Shown: positions 51,101 through 61,800 of the stretch, piece after piece | Layout: the number at the start of each line of letters is the position of its first letter | Position numbering within the stretch: position 1 is the stretch's first letter | Notes under the pieces: generated by a model | Told to the model about the DNA's origin: nothing | Database searches by the model: none | What the model saw: only the letters and a program-made list of their open reading frames with translations | Made by a program: the position numbers and the translations under genes | Origin: Stichopus chloronotus | Lineage: Eukaryota; Echinodermata; Holothuroidea; Aspidochirotida; Stichopodidae | Assembly: GCA_021234535.1 (NCBI GenBank) | Contig: CM037836.1 | Coordinates: forward strand, 16,723,111-16,787,110 | Reading direction: 5' to 3' | Length of the DNA: 64,000 nucleotides

Positions 51101-54100
51101 ATTACCGCTCAAGATATGGTGGAATTACAAATTTTTGGGCAAAATTGGCTTTTTTTTTAAAACAAATCAGCAAATTTCACTTTGTTTACTACAATACTGA
51201 TATACCTTGAATATTACATTCTCAAGTAAGTCCTTGCAAAATTTTGCATTAAATGCTCAAACACATCTCAAGATATGCTGGAAATACCAATTTTGGGACA
51301 AAGTTGGCTTTTTTCCTAAAAAATCAGCAAAATTCACTGGATTTATCATTACAGTAATATTATATTGAACAATGTGTTTTCAGGTAAATAATTACAAAGC
51401 TTTAAGATAATAGGTCTCATAGTTCTCAAAATATGCTGGAAATACAAATTGTGGGGCAAAATTGGCTTTTTTCTCAAAAATCAGCAAAATTCACTGGATT
51501 TATCTTTATAGTAATATTATGTTGAACAATGTGTTTTCAGGTAAGTATTTACAAAAATTTAAGTTAATTGGTGTAATAGTTCTCAAGATATGCTAGAAAT
51601 ACCAATTTTGGGGCAAAACTGGCCTTTTTTCTAAAAAATCAGCAAATGTCACTCATACCTTGAATATTTCATTGTCATGTACATTTTTTGCAAAATTTTA
51701 CATTAAATGCTCAAATACTTCTCAAGATATGCTGGAAATACAAATCTTGGGGCAAAATTGACTTTTTTTCTCAATAATCAGCAAATTTTACTCTCTTTTC
51801 TACAAAAGTGATCTACATTGAATATTTCATTTTCATGTAAGTCCTTGCAACATTTTGCATTAAATGCTCAAATATTTCTCAAGATATGCTGGAAATACAA
51901 ATTTTGGGGCAAAATTGACTTTGTTTTCTCAAAAACCAGAAAATTTGACTCGATTTATCATTACAGCAATATTATGTTGAACAATGTGTTTTCAGGTAAG
52001 TACTTACAAAACAGTAAGTTAATTGATCTAATAGTTCTCAAGATATGCTGGAAATACAAATTTTGGGGCAAACCTGGCTTTTTATTCTAAAAAATCAGCA
52101 AATTTCACTCTTTTTACTACAAAAGTGATATGCCTTGAATATTTCATTCTCAGGTATGTTTTTGCAAAATTTTGCATTAAATACTCAAATACTTCTCAAG
52201 ATATGCTGGAAATACCCATTTTTTGGCAAAATTGGCTTTTTTTTCTAAAAAATCAGCAAATTTGACTCGATTTACCATACAACTAATACATCTCGCACAT
52301 ATTGGCATCATGCACAACCCTACCAAGTTTCAACTTAATCGCTCATACGCTTTTCAAACTATTCAGGAAAAACCACAATTTTGACAGATCCGGACACACA
52401 CACACACGCATACACGCACACGCATTGGCACGGACACGTTTTTATTTATACCACCCAACAGGAACCCCCTGTACCCATGGCCACTTTACCATGGGGTACC
52501 TCTGGGGTGTCGCTACTCACCCACTCCAAGCATTTCCATGGCAACCATTCTCCCATGGGTGCACAGTACAATATATAGCTCCACTAGCCAAGTGATTACA
52601 ATATCTCATCTTGCCCCTATAGGGCGATGAGATAACAAATGATAGCACATACGTAGCGCTAAATCTACCCTGATAACATACTCAAATGCTGACATAATCT
52701 GTCTTTCATGTAATCACATTCAAAAACCTCTCTATTAGGCAATGGGGATTATGATATCATGGCTGTCAATTATTCTCTTATTGATGAGTTAATCAATCAC
52801 CAGTTGGACATAGGGGGTTCTACCTACAGGGTAACATCAAAGTAAATATATTTATCATTTTTAATACATTTTTAATACAAATAATTGGTAACTGATAACA
52901 TGGAATAATCATTTCAATAAAGTTACCCACAGACACCTTTAAAAAGTGCAGCAACTTTTCACCCCACACCAAAACACCCGTTCTGCACTTTATCATTGAC
53001 TAAAAACAAACTATACTGGAACAGCAGTGCAATTACCAGTGTGTGTTTATTAGCATTAGCTTAATTTAATCATACATATTAACCTAGAGTTAACAGACAC
53101 CCACATTTCATAGGTCGAGACTTCAAACGCGTCTGCATGTGATGAGGGGTGTAGCTAGGGGATTAAGAATGAAAACACAAAACGAAAATCATGTTTAAAA
53201 TAGGTAATGCTTTAATAATATTCAAATGTTAATTACTAGCATTTAAAACAAGGTTACTACATTTTAATATTAACAGGATGAAGGTGATATAATTTGATTA
53301 CATGGTCACCATTCCATTCACAGGTCACCCATCACTAAACTTTAAAAGATCTTTAACTAATCACCTTAGAAGTATCAATAAGAAATGCCATGTGATTTTC
53401 AAAACTCTCAAAGTTGGTAACTACTTTTCCTTGAAAGGTAAGACTCCTAAGATCCTTAAAGCTAATGCCATCTATTCTTTTGAAGGTTCTTGTGATAAGA
53501 ACCAAACTTACATTGGTAAGACAAAAAGGCATCTGGCAACCAGGATCATGGAACATCTCTCAGGAAAATCAGCTTTCCATGAACACATCACTCAGTGCAT
53601 AGACTGCCGAACAGCAAACAGCAATAATTTCACCATCATAGATACCGGAAATACAGATTTTGAACTCAAAATCAAAGAAGCTTTACACATCAAAAAACTC
53701 AAGCCTAATCTAAATAACCAACTGTTCCAACATGGATCATCGTACACACTCAGCGTCTTTTAAAACCTGTCAGATGTTATATTTCTGATCCTATATTATC
53801 TTATCTTATATTGTCTTCATAATTCTGTATATTTCACTTACCTGAGGAGGAAAATGTGATATCTTCGAAAACGTTCGTAATAAACTATGACTTTTGTTAA
53901 CATTTTCGTGTTAATTTGCTCTTTTATATGTTTTTTTTTTTAAGGTGATATGGTTATGTGTTATAAATGCTCTTCTTTACAACTCTCTTACGTCATTGAT
54001 ATTTTTTCTTATTTTATTTCAATAATTAAATATATCTCATGACTTGCACACATTGTTTGGATTTGTGAAAAAAATTTCTGAAACCAAAAGGTGAAATGCG

Positions 54101-57100
54101 TAAATGAAGGTAATGGATCTGGTCGATTAGTTGTTTGCCATTTGTATATTGTTTTCAAGTAGACCTTCCATGCATAACCTCAAACCAACGTGTTACTTTT
54201 GAAGCTTCGGATTAAGTGATAAAGACAGCTGTTGTAACTTGATGCAAGGGTTATCAAGTTCCAACTGAAGGTGCAGAACGCTCATTCATATCCTTGTATA
54301 GTCACAAAAAACATTATTTGTTGGCACTTCATTTGACTTGTTCTTTTACCCATGATTTTCCAGGATCATGTTTGACTTCTCGTCCATCATTTGGAGGATG
54401 GATATATTTTCCAAACGGAGAGATAAATGGACAACACGTATTCATCAGTCAAAGACCGAGAAATTTTGGCAAGGGTAAATCTATTCGATCACTCTTCGGA
54501 GGGTCTGGTTTCGGTCGCATCTGGAAGTCAGATCGAAATACTTGTCAAAAACCTGCAGGAAACGACATTCCTGCAGCGCAATGTCATGCATCTGACAGCC
54601 TGTCAAGACCGTGTTTTAATAAGACCATTCCTTGTCCATCAGGTAATTTTTTTTCTCTGGCTTTGTTAACGACACAGGGAGTCCTTCCTTTTTGTCATTA
54701 TATTTACAGTATGAACGACCCTGTCTCAAGGCTGCGTTGATATTAACGCATGTTTTTTCTATTAGTTGGCTATGAGACTTTTGAGCGTATTTAAGTAAAT
54801 GTACTACATGTCCACGACCTAATCCATCTGATTACCCATCCCCCATCCTTCCTTTCCCCCATCAAGCCTGGAATGTAAATAAATTTGCTGCATTAGTGCA
54901 TGTAAATTCAAATGCCTACATACACACAGCCGTAGAGAATGGTTGAGCACTAATTTTTTGCATGTCAAGTGCCCTTACGCAAATTATAATTTTCTTAGCT
55001 GCTGTTACGGCCTTGCTATCTTTCCATAGACCAATGCATGCGTGGAAAAATACGTTACTTGTCAAATGAATTATATCAGTCCAAATTGATAAAAAGTGGA
55101 AGCCTTTTTATATGTGGTTGCTCACATACAGTTATGTCCAAGGAATGTTTTTTTCTTTGAAGTATTGCCCAAGAACAGGCGAATGCGGTCTAGGCTTAAA
55201 TAACAGGTTATGGGATATTAAGTGTGTTAATACATAGCCGACAAAGGTCTCTTCAGGTCATTTGAAATGAAACGTTCACCGAAATTGTCGTTGTGTGCCT
55301 GATCCTATGTGAATTAAGGATAACAAAAGATCGTGTACCAAATGTTGAGATGTCTACGATTAAATGCAGTATCAAATCTATTTGTGGAAACTTCATATAG
55401 ATGAAAACAGATAGATCTCAACAGACACTAAAAGCACAGATTTCTCGATTTCATCTTCAGGAACAAAGTCAACTGTTTGCTTAGTATGGAACACCGATAT
55501 TTGTATTGGAAATGCCGTCTTTTTATCTCCTTTTGACTTTTCTTCTTTTTTTTCATTTTATCTTGTGTTTCCTTCTATCCCTCTTTTTTTCAGCTGAATC
55601 CTAATCACACAATATGTAACATTACGGAAAATGGAACTGTCAGTTGTAATTTCACACTACCAGGCATGCTTGATCCTTCCATTATCGGTTACATGGTTGA
55701 ATACAGAAAAGAAGGAGACAACGACTGGATGAGTGTAAAGTATTCTGGCACTGTGCCGAGACCACTTACAGGTCGTTTCGAAGAAGGTTACACCTACGAG
55801 TATTGGATAAGTTTCAGAAATAGTACTGGGTATGGCGAGCGACAAATATATGGCATATTCGTCGTGCCCTGTAGAGGTATTTACACCCCAACCTTATAGC
55901 CCTTTATTTCCCTCCAGTTTTTCTCCTTTTTTTTCCCCTCAGACATATCTGTCTGGTGGTGATGTGGTCAAACTGTTCCCTTATTACGTAAGAGTGGGCA
56001 ATTGTATCAAAGTAAGAGTGAAAATAATTGCATTCATCAATGAAAAAAGTAGTTCCTATGGTGAACATAAAACTAACAATTTTATTTAATAGCATGCGAA
56101 CATATACAATACAATAAAAAACAAAACGAAAAAGACATACAAAAAAAAGGAATGATCACAAATAAAATACAAGGTAAGAAATAAGACATCAAGAGCACAT
56201 AGAGGGACAATAAAACACAAATACATCAAAATAATAATGAACTGGGCTTAACGTTTAAAATTCCTAGTGTGTTTTGATTGCTTGATAATGATTACCTGCA
56301 GGTCATGGGTCTTGCCAGAAGGTTTTAAATCTCGAATATTCACAACCCACCCCAAGTAGGACCTAACTTTATCAAAGCATTGTTTTCATAGTATTAACGA
56401 ACCTGCATGATACCCCTTTGCAAACGATGCGTGTGTTAAAGCAAATAAAACCATTTCTAACTAAACTTATGTGTTTCAATTAACTTTTTAATTAACTTAT
56501 GTGTATGAATCAATCAGTTTTTGTCTGATATAACCTGATGTTAACAATACTTTTTCAGCAACGAAAGTTGGGTTTCATGAGAAAAATAGAGATTTTGCTC
56601 CTTCATGTTTATGATTTTTTTTTGGCGAAATGGGATCATCCTAACAGGGTACATGGCTGAATATATTCGTTCAGTTCACGTGTGGAATAATGTAGGTTGA
56701 TTATGCCAAAATCGTCAGAAACGTTGTGAAAAATCCTTGCAGTGTAGTATACTTTAATAGTTGTTTTACTTTTCAACAAAAAAAAAACTGTATTTGTTAA
56801 CTGTCAAAAATGATCATGCTCTTAAAGTCCCCCCCCCCCCCCAAAAAAAAAAACAAGGAAGTCTATGTACGATATTCTACTGGTTTTGTAAGAAATGTTG
56901 GCTTCCGGAGACTAGTAATGCATGGAAAAGTATGTCCCCAAAAGATGTAAGTTTAGCGGATGACCATCTCCAACCCACAGTGTCACCACAGTGTCAGTTT
57001 CGTAGCGTTTTGATATTATGCAGAATTAAGGAAACTCAAGAATGGTACAATCAGTTCACTAATTCCACTTGATATTTAAAGGCTAGTTATGTATGTTGAT

Positions 57101-58219
57101 ATTCATCTTCTTGATTGTTTTTCTTTTACAGAAGGCTTCACTCAAGTTTTTTTTTTTTATTTTTATGGATATGAACTCTTCTCACCCTATTTGCGTTTTG
57201 TACATACTTTCCATTTCATTGTTTTGATTTTGTATTGCGTTCTCCAAAAGGGACTGGAATCTATGACATTGCCTACTCACATTAACAATCTTCCAGCATA
57301 CACTTATAGCGCAACCAAGTATTCACATACAATCAAGGGTTAAAAATTATATACCCTGATGTATGTTTTTTTTTTTTTTATAGATGTCAACTTAAACTTG
57401 GAATTGTCCTCTACATCTCGTCGGGTTGGCATGGCAATTCTTGTGGCTGATTGGACCGTACGCGAGGTGACAGGTCCGTGCTTTAGTGCCAGCAAAGAAA
57501 TTACCATAAAACAAATGGACTTAGACAATTGCGATGGCATGCACGTTCCTGCAACTGAAACTCACGATTTAGATGCTGGTGATCGACGCTATAAGCTAAG
57601 AGAAAAGAACCCGAACACCGAATACCACGTCACTGTAACGGTAGAAACAAAGCATAAAAAATACACTGCTTCGCAAGTAATTCGCACTCAAGAAACAGGT
57701 AAGTCTAATTGCTGGATCCACCCATGGAGGATCATCAGGATATTTGGGCTGCGGGCGATAGTATATACAGCTACATTTTGTGAAATGTGAAAACAAATTT
57801 GGCGTTTCGTCCACAATGAGATAAAAGAAAGGAAAAAATGTAATTGCAGAGGGTTTCTTGATTTTTCTACTAAGAATTCTTTCTCTTCAAATGCTTTATT
57901 TAAAGCTCCAAGCGTCCACCCTGAAAATGTTACCATGCATAGTTACAAGAGGTCCAGATGGTTGGATATTCGTTGGGACGAAATCCCGTGCGGTAAGCGG
58001 AACGGCAGAATGCATTCCTACAGTATCAAAATGACACGCGGCGGCGTAACTAGGGTGCACAACGTTAAAGGCAGGAGAGCAAGATACTTTGGTTTCAGTA
58101 TTGGGGAAGAATTCACTATTCAAGTAGCCGCCATAAACTCTCATGGAATGGGACCATATTGTCCAGAGGTCCAGGGAAGATTTGGCAAAGATGATACCTT
58201 AAGAATGATTTCAGGATGA
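48066..58219 (+). CDS. Locus 3: secreted cysteine-rich plus FN3 protein, multi-exon
   Basis: Gene-level entry. Exons 48066-48150 (signal peptide), 54364-54642 (cysteine-rich domain), 55594-55876 (FN3-A), 57384-57698 (FN3-B) and 57906-58219 (FN3-C with stop TGA). Expected product about 424 residues: signal peptide 1-21, unknown domain 29-121, FN3 domains about 122-215, 216-320 and 321-424. All junctions are phase 1 except the entry into FN3-A, where the open frame is phase 0. An unrecognised small exon between 54643 and 55593, or a one-base indel, would account for this. AATAAA at 58325 follows the stop. Paralogue of locus 2; probably secreted; function unknown. Confidence 0.7.
48151..51100. 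other. Intron 1 of locus 3, first part
   Basis: No exon recognised in this AT-rich stretch. The last 280 bases (about 50820-51100) include a doubled GGxCxxGTTCTGCTAAA motif and may belong to the element that carries the following tandem array. Confidence 0.4.
51100..52300. repeat. Tandem array of ~158-bp units
   Basis: Eight copies of a TCTCAAGATATGCTGGAAATAC motif start near 51111, 51270, 51428, 51585, 51724, 51881, 52040 and 52198, spacing 157-159 except one of 139. Each is followed by TTTTGGGGCAAAATTGGCTT and ATCAGCAAATTT-type sequence. Units alternate between two sub-types in the spacer half. Non-coding. Confidence 0.9.
52301..53290. other. Sequence downstream of the tandem array
   Basis: Includes an AC-rich stretch (about 52394-52430) and a near-palindrome with ATCTCATC...GATGAGAT arms at 52603-52633. 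Possibly the right flank of the element carrying the array. No gene. Confidence 0.4.
53302..53763 (+). CDS. GIY-YIG endonuclease domain of a truncated Penelope-like element
   Basis: Open ORF of 153 codons within intron 1 of locus 3. Residues 57-75 (AIYSFEG...QTYIGKTK) give the GIY-YIG pair of motifs, with the YIG box at 70-72. They are followed by RHLATRIMEHLSG (candidate catalytic Arg and His at about 81 and 85), H/C residues HEHITQCIDC, a candidate metal-binding Glu at about 126, and KPNLN at about 134-138. This layout is known from the C-terminal endonuclease of Penelope-like retroelements. The RT part is absent: similarity to the copy at 46300-46920 starts only at about 53296. It is a fragment of a mobile element, so no host gene is implied, but the domain has no stop or frameshift. 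Confidence 0.75.
   Translation: MVTIPFTGHPSLNFKRSLTNHLRSINKKCHVIFKTLKVGNYFSLKGKTPKILKANAIYSFEGSCDKNQTYIGKTKRHLATRIMEHLSGKSAFHEHITQCIDCRTANSNNFTIIDTGNTDFELKIKEALHIKKLKPNLNNQLFQHGSSYTLSVF
53842..53875 (+). ncRNA. Possible hammerhead-ribozyme remnant
   Basis: CTGAGGA...TTCGAAAACGTT downstream of the GIY-YIG ORF resembles the hammerhead core CTGATGA...GAAAC, with one mismatch in each conserved box and only a weak stem II. Penelope-like elements are known to carry such ribozymes. Very tentative. Confidence 0.2.
54364..54642 (+). CDS. Unrecognised cysteine-rich domain exon of locus 3
   Basis: Acceptor TTCCAG ends at 54363 and donor GTAATT starts at 54643; 279 bp, phase 1-1, 93 residues. Reads SCLTSRPSFGGWIYFPNGE, GQHVFISQRPRNFGKG, a glycine-rich LFGGSGFGRIW, then a tail with C-x12-C-x9-C-x6-C. 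It corresponds to 26684-27016 in locus 2, but is shorter and clearly diverged, with five cysteines instead of seven. Family not recognised; probably a small disulfide-stabilised extracellular domain. Confidence 0.75.
54643..55593. other. Intron between cysteine-rich and FN3-A exons of locus 3
   Basis: No exon recognised; the counterpart of the extra FN3 exon of locus 2 is not visible here. Confidence 0.45.
55594..55876 (+). CDS. FN3-A exon of locus 3 with phase mismatch
   Basis: Acceptor TTTCAG ends at 55593 and donor GTATTT starts at 55877. The open FN3 frame starts at the first base (LNPNHTICNITENGTVSCNF), then PSIIGYMVEYRKEGDNDW and YTYEYWISFRNSTGYG, ending VVPCRG. Direct splicing from 54642 (phase 1) would instead read into TAA within three codons. 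The exon is 283 bp, one more than a multiple of three, unlike its phase 1-1 relatives. The start carries a cluster of N-glycosylation sequons (NHT, NIT, NGT, NFT). Confidence 0.75.
55877..57383. other. Intron between FN3-A and FN3-B of locus 3
   Basis: No exon recognised; contains a poly-C/poly-A stretch near 56830-56855. Confidence 0.5.
57384..57698 (+). CDS. FN3-B exon of locus 3
   Basis: Acceptor TTATAG ends at 57383 and donor GTAAGT starts at 57699; 315 bp, phase 1-1, 105 residues, the same length as in locus 1. Reads VNLNLELSSTSRRVGMAIL, VADWTV, then PCFSASKEITIKQMDLDNCD and TEYHVTVTVETKHKKY. The LSSTSRR start and the Cys...QxDLDNC block are shared with the other B domains. Confidence 0.87.
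57906..58219 (+). CDS. FN3-C terminal exon of locus 3
   Basis: Acceptor TTAAAG ends at 57905; phase 1 start, stop TGA at 58217-58219. Reads APSVHPENVTMHSYKRSRW, DIRWDEIPCGKRNGRMHSY, KMTRGGVTRVHNVKGRR, then FTIQVAAINSHGMGPY and a tail of about 20 residues. Closely matches locus 1 (PCGTRNG, KMKRDGV). No membrane anchor before the stop. Confidence 0.88.
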
Positions 58220-58324
58220 TTTGAACGGATAAAACACTACTCATCCAATTCCTCTATCTATCATTACATTCTGAATTTAATCCAATGAATATGAGTGCTA
58301 TATGTAATCAAACAAAGCAAAGTG

Positions 58325-58330
58325 AATAAA
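58325..58330 (+). promoter_or_regulatory. Candidate polyadenylation signal of locus 3
   Basis: AATAAA 106 bases after the stop codon, followed within about 25-60 bases by GT- and T-rich sequence, a usual arrangement for a 3' end. Confidence 0.5.
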
Positions 58331-58857
58331 ACTTTTTAGATGCTGACTAACACGAGTGTTGCATTTTTTCTCTCTTTTTTTCCTTTTGTTTTTTGTCTAA
58401 TGACATTTTACTTATTATATTCTGTAAGGTAAATCATACCTGTTAGTTGAGAGCATGCCACTTGCAACGTTTAAGAATAATTAAAAATAAATTGTCGCTG
58501 AGGGGTTGTTGTCGAAATGGAATCAATACGTTTGTCGAATAGCGATCATGAGTTCCCAAAACAACGTGTACCCTAAGGACAGTATACACAGACGAACAAT
58601 TAATGATACATGGCTGAAGAGATGAGTTGGTGCATAGGATATAGTTACATATGATCCAGGTATTGTGATCTTCTGACATTATCTTCAAAACTCTCGTCGT
58701 GCAATAGGCTGCACTAAACAAGATTAGCTGTGATAGTTCCTGTCTTTAAGTAGATGAATATGAAGAGTTGACTTCAAATCACCGGTGCGAAAAAGGGGTG
58801 GGGAGTTAACAAAAATAAAAGTCAGTAAGAACAACTAATAAAGTTACAAATAACTTT

Positions 58858-61800
58858 CATCTCGGCATGTTTTAGAAACTTGAATTTACCTTACAGTGGG
58901 CGGAACATTCGTTTTAGCGGTCTGGATTTGACATAGCTTGTGCAGTGTGTGTTTTTAGTATTGTTTAATGAATGTCGCAACGTTAAATGCTTCCTAAGTC
59001 TAGTAAAATTATTTTACTGCACCCTAAGAGGTAAATCAACGACCTCACCAAAAGTAGACCCCTACATAATAATATATGCATTGAGCGATGTGAAGAAATT
59101 AAGCTGCCTTTCCAATCGTGCTGTAGTTTTCCTTTAATTCCGGATGCTACTAAGTGTCGGTGATATGAAGTCGATCACAAATTCCAATCGATCAGTGTTG
59201 GTATAAAGCCATTTACGGCCATTGCTAATTGCATATAATTGATATCTTATTTCACCTGGTACAAGTTACTGTTGTGCCCGGTATTACACATTTTGTTAAT
59301 CTTCATTCTAAAACAATTGCAACACAATCCTATTTACCTAAACTATACTGTTGTGATGTCCACACAAGACCTCCGCCTCGTGTTTCCAAAACAGCATCAA
59401 GGCTAAAAATGGTGCGAAACTGTGCATCAGTGCTCCTTATAAAGTTGGTTGTGTAAATACTGCCACATACACAAAGTCGACGATTTTTCCAAAAAAAAAA
59501 ATGCTTACTTACGGAGTGCCAAGTGTATCATAAATACAGAAAAAAGTAGAGTATCAGAAATAATTTCAACTCATCAGAAAAAATCCAGTATATCAGAGAA
59601 AAATCAGTGTATCAGAAAAAAAAACAGTCAATCAAAAATAAATTTAGAATGTTAGAAAAGAAATCAGCTTGTTTAAAAACAAACCTGCACTCTAAATCAC
59701 CTAAGTTTGATATGCTGATTTCATCGTGTCATTTTTTATACACAACGGCTAGACAGTGGTGTGCTGGGTGTAACAAAAATCAAACTCGAAATCAGGGTAT
59801 CAGAAAAGATCGCGATACACCGTAAGTCTATGTCGATATATAGTGGTATCGTAGCTCCCCACGTGTTCATCAATGCATGAGCATGAGGCGGGCCCGGCTG
59901 TGTCAGAAGACACTATACAGTACAGGTACTGTAGGCCTAACTGCCATATGTACAGTACAGCACTGAGTTTGAACTAACTGATTTCTGTTATAATCCACAA
60001 TCAAAATACGGCCGTGAGTTGGATTTCACCCGTGAAAGTGATGGATCACTTAGTCGTGGGGGAAGTTTATTTCGGCAATTCCAAATCTTGATAGAGAGTT
60101 AAACCGGATTAAACTTAAAACGGACGTGACTGCCTACCAACGCATGTTGAAACGAGTGGGAGACACAGTGCAGTTGCTCAATCAGACCTTGAACTGTCTT
60201 CAGCTTGACGATACCGTCCGTGCTGGTGTCAACCAAGTTCTTCTTTATGTCATAAATTGCGAAAGAATTGCATTAGTACTAAATAACATTTGTATTGAAC
60301 TGAGGCCTTAGAGGCCTATAGGCTGGCCCTGAAAGGCTGAAGTAAAAAATGACAGTTGTGGCAACCGGATTTAGCCTGGTATTACTGCCTCAAACACCAC
60401 TTCAATGACGATTAAAGACAAAAAATTTCTACGCGATACTACGGTGCTAGTTCAGCACAGATATTGCGATGTCAATATCACTGTAGACGAGTTTCTGATA
60501 CCCTGATTATGCTTTTTACTTGCTGATTGTTATTTGATACACTTGGCACATCACAGTCTCGCCGTAGCCTATCAAAAACTTACACGATGAAATCAGCACA
60601 TCGGACTTGTATGATTGGGCTTTATGATTTGGTTTTTAACTAGCTGATTTCTTTTCTAATGTACTAAATTTATTTCTGATATACTGGATATATTTCTGAT
60701 ATACTGGATTTGTTTCTGATATGCTGGATATTTTCTGATACCCTACTTTCTTTTTCTGTATTTATGATACACTTGGCACTCCGTACTTACTTCTTAAATA
60801 TTTTGTCCCAGACTTCAGTTTGAGACAAGCAAGTTATGTTTATATGTTAGTATGTACGAAATCTCTTAAGTGATTGGAGTAGGAACATGTTACACGAATG
60901 CAAGGTATCTCTCAGTCAAGAATGCCTTGTGTCCCATAGCGAAAAGTTACGATACTCATGCGCCAATATAAATCGCAACAGGTGACGCCGATTACTCTCG
61001 GTCTCCAAAACAGAATATGCCATCGGTGGATTTTTTCTATTCTTTAGCAAGTTTCCCTCTGCGTTCGTTTACCTCAATGGTAATCGAAAGCACATTTAAT
61101 CGATAAAGTTCCCTTGAGTTCCACTTATTATTGCATCAATTATTTATGTAAAATTATGACTTAAGTATTATGACTGCTTTTAACTTCCATAGTATTCTTC
61201 ATTGAGTATGCCTTTCACTCATGCGCACATGTACAATGGATGCCTGAAAATGTACAGCTATCCATAACTTTCACTGTCCTTTTTCTCAGGAAAAATGAAT
61301 ATTATAAACAACAAGTTTGTCCCCACGGTTCCACGGTTGATAGGAACTCATTCTACACGTGTCATGATACAAGCACGTACCGAGAAAGTCACGAACCCGG
61401 AACGAAAGCAAACTCAAAATTGATGAGAGGCAAAGAACATTCCATTGGCATCGTTGACTAAGTAAACAACAGGGTATGGATAAGAAAAATGGACTTTTCC
61501 TTCACATGAAACCAAATTTATTTATCATACCAAAATGGAAGAGTTGCCGTCTAATGTGATGCATGGATACCGGAATGCGTGATAACCCTGCTGTTTTGTA
61601 TGTTTAAGACATGTAGCATTTCGCAGTTTGCGTGGGAAGCAGTTACTTACTTGATTCCAATAAAAATGAAAATAATAATGGGCTAAAAAAGGCTATTTTA
61701 TGAATGTAGGTGTTGGTCTGCGATGATCTCCAGATATCTTATAGCCATCAGTTAGACAGTGAGATTCATAAATAAAGGTTTGTATCATAATATTTCGTCT

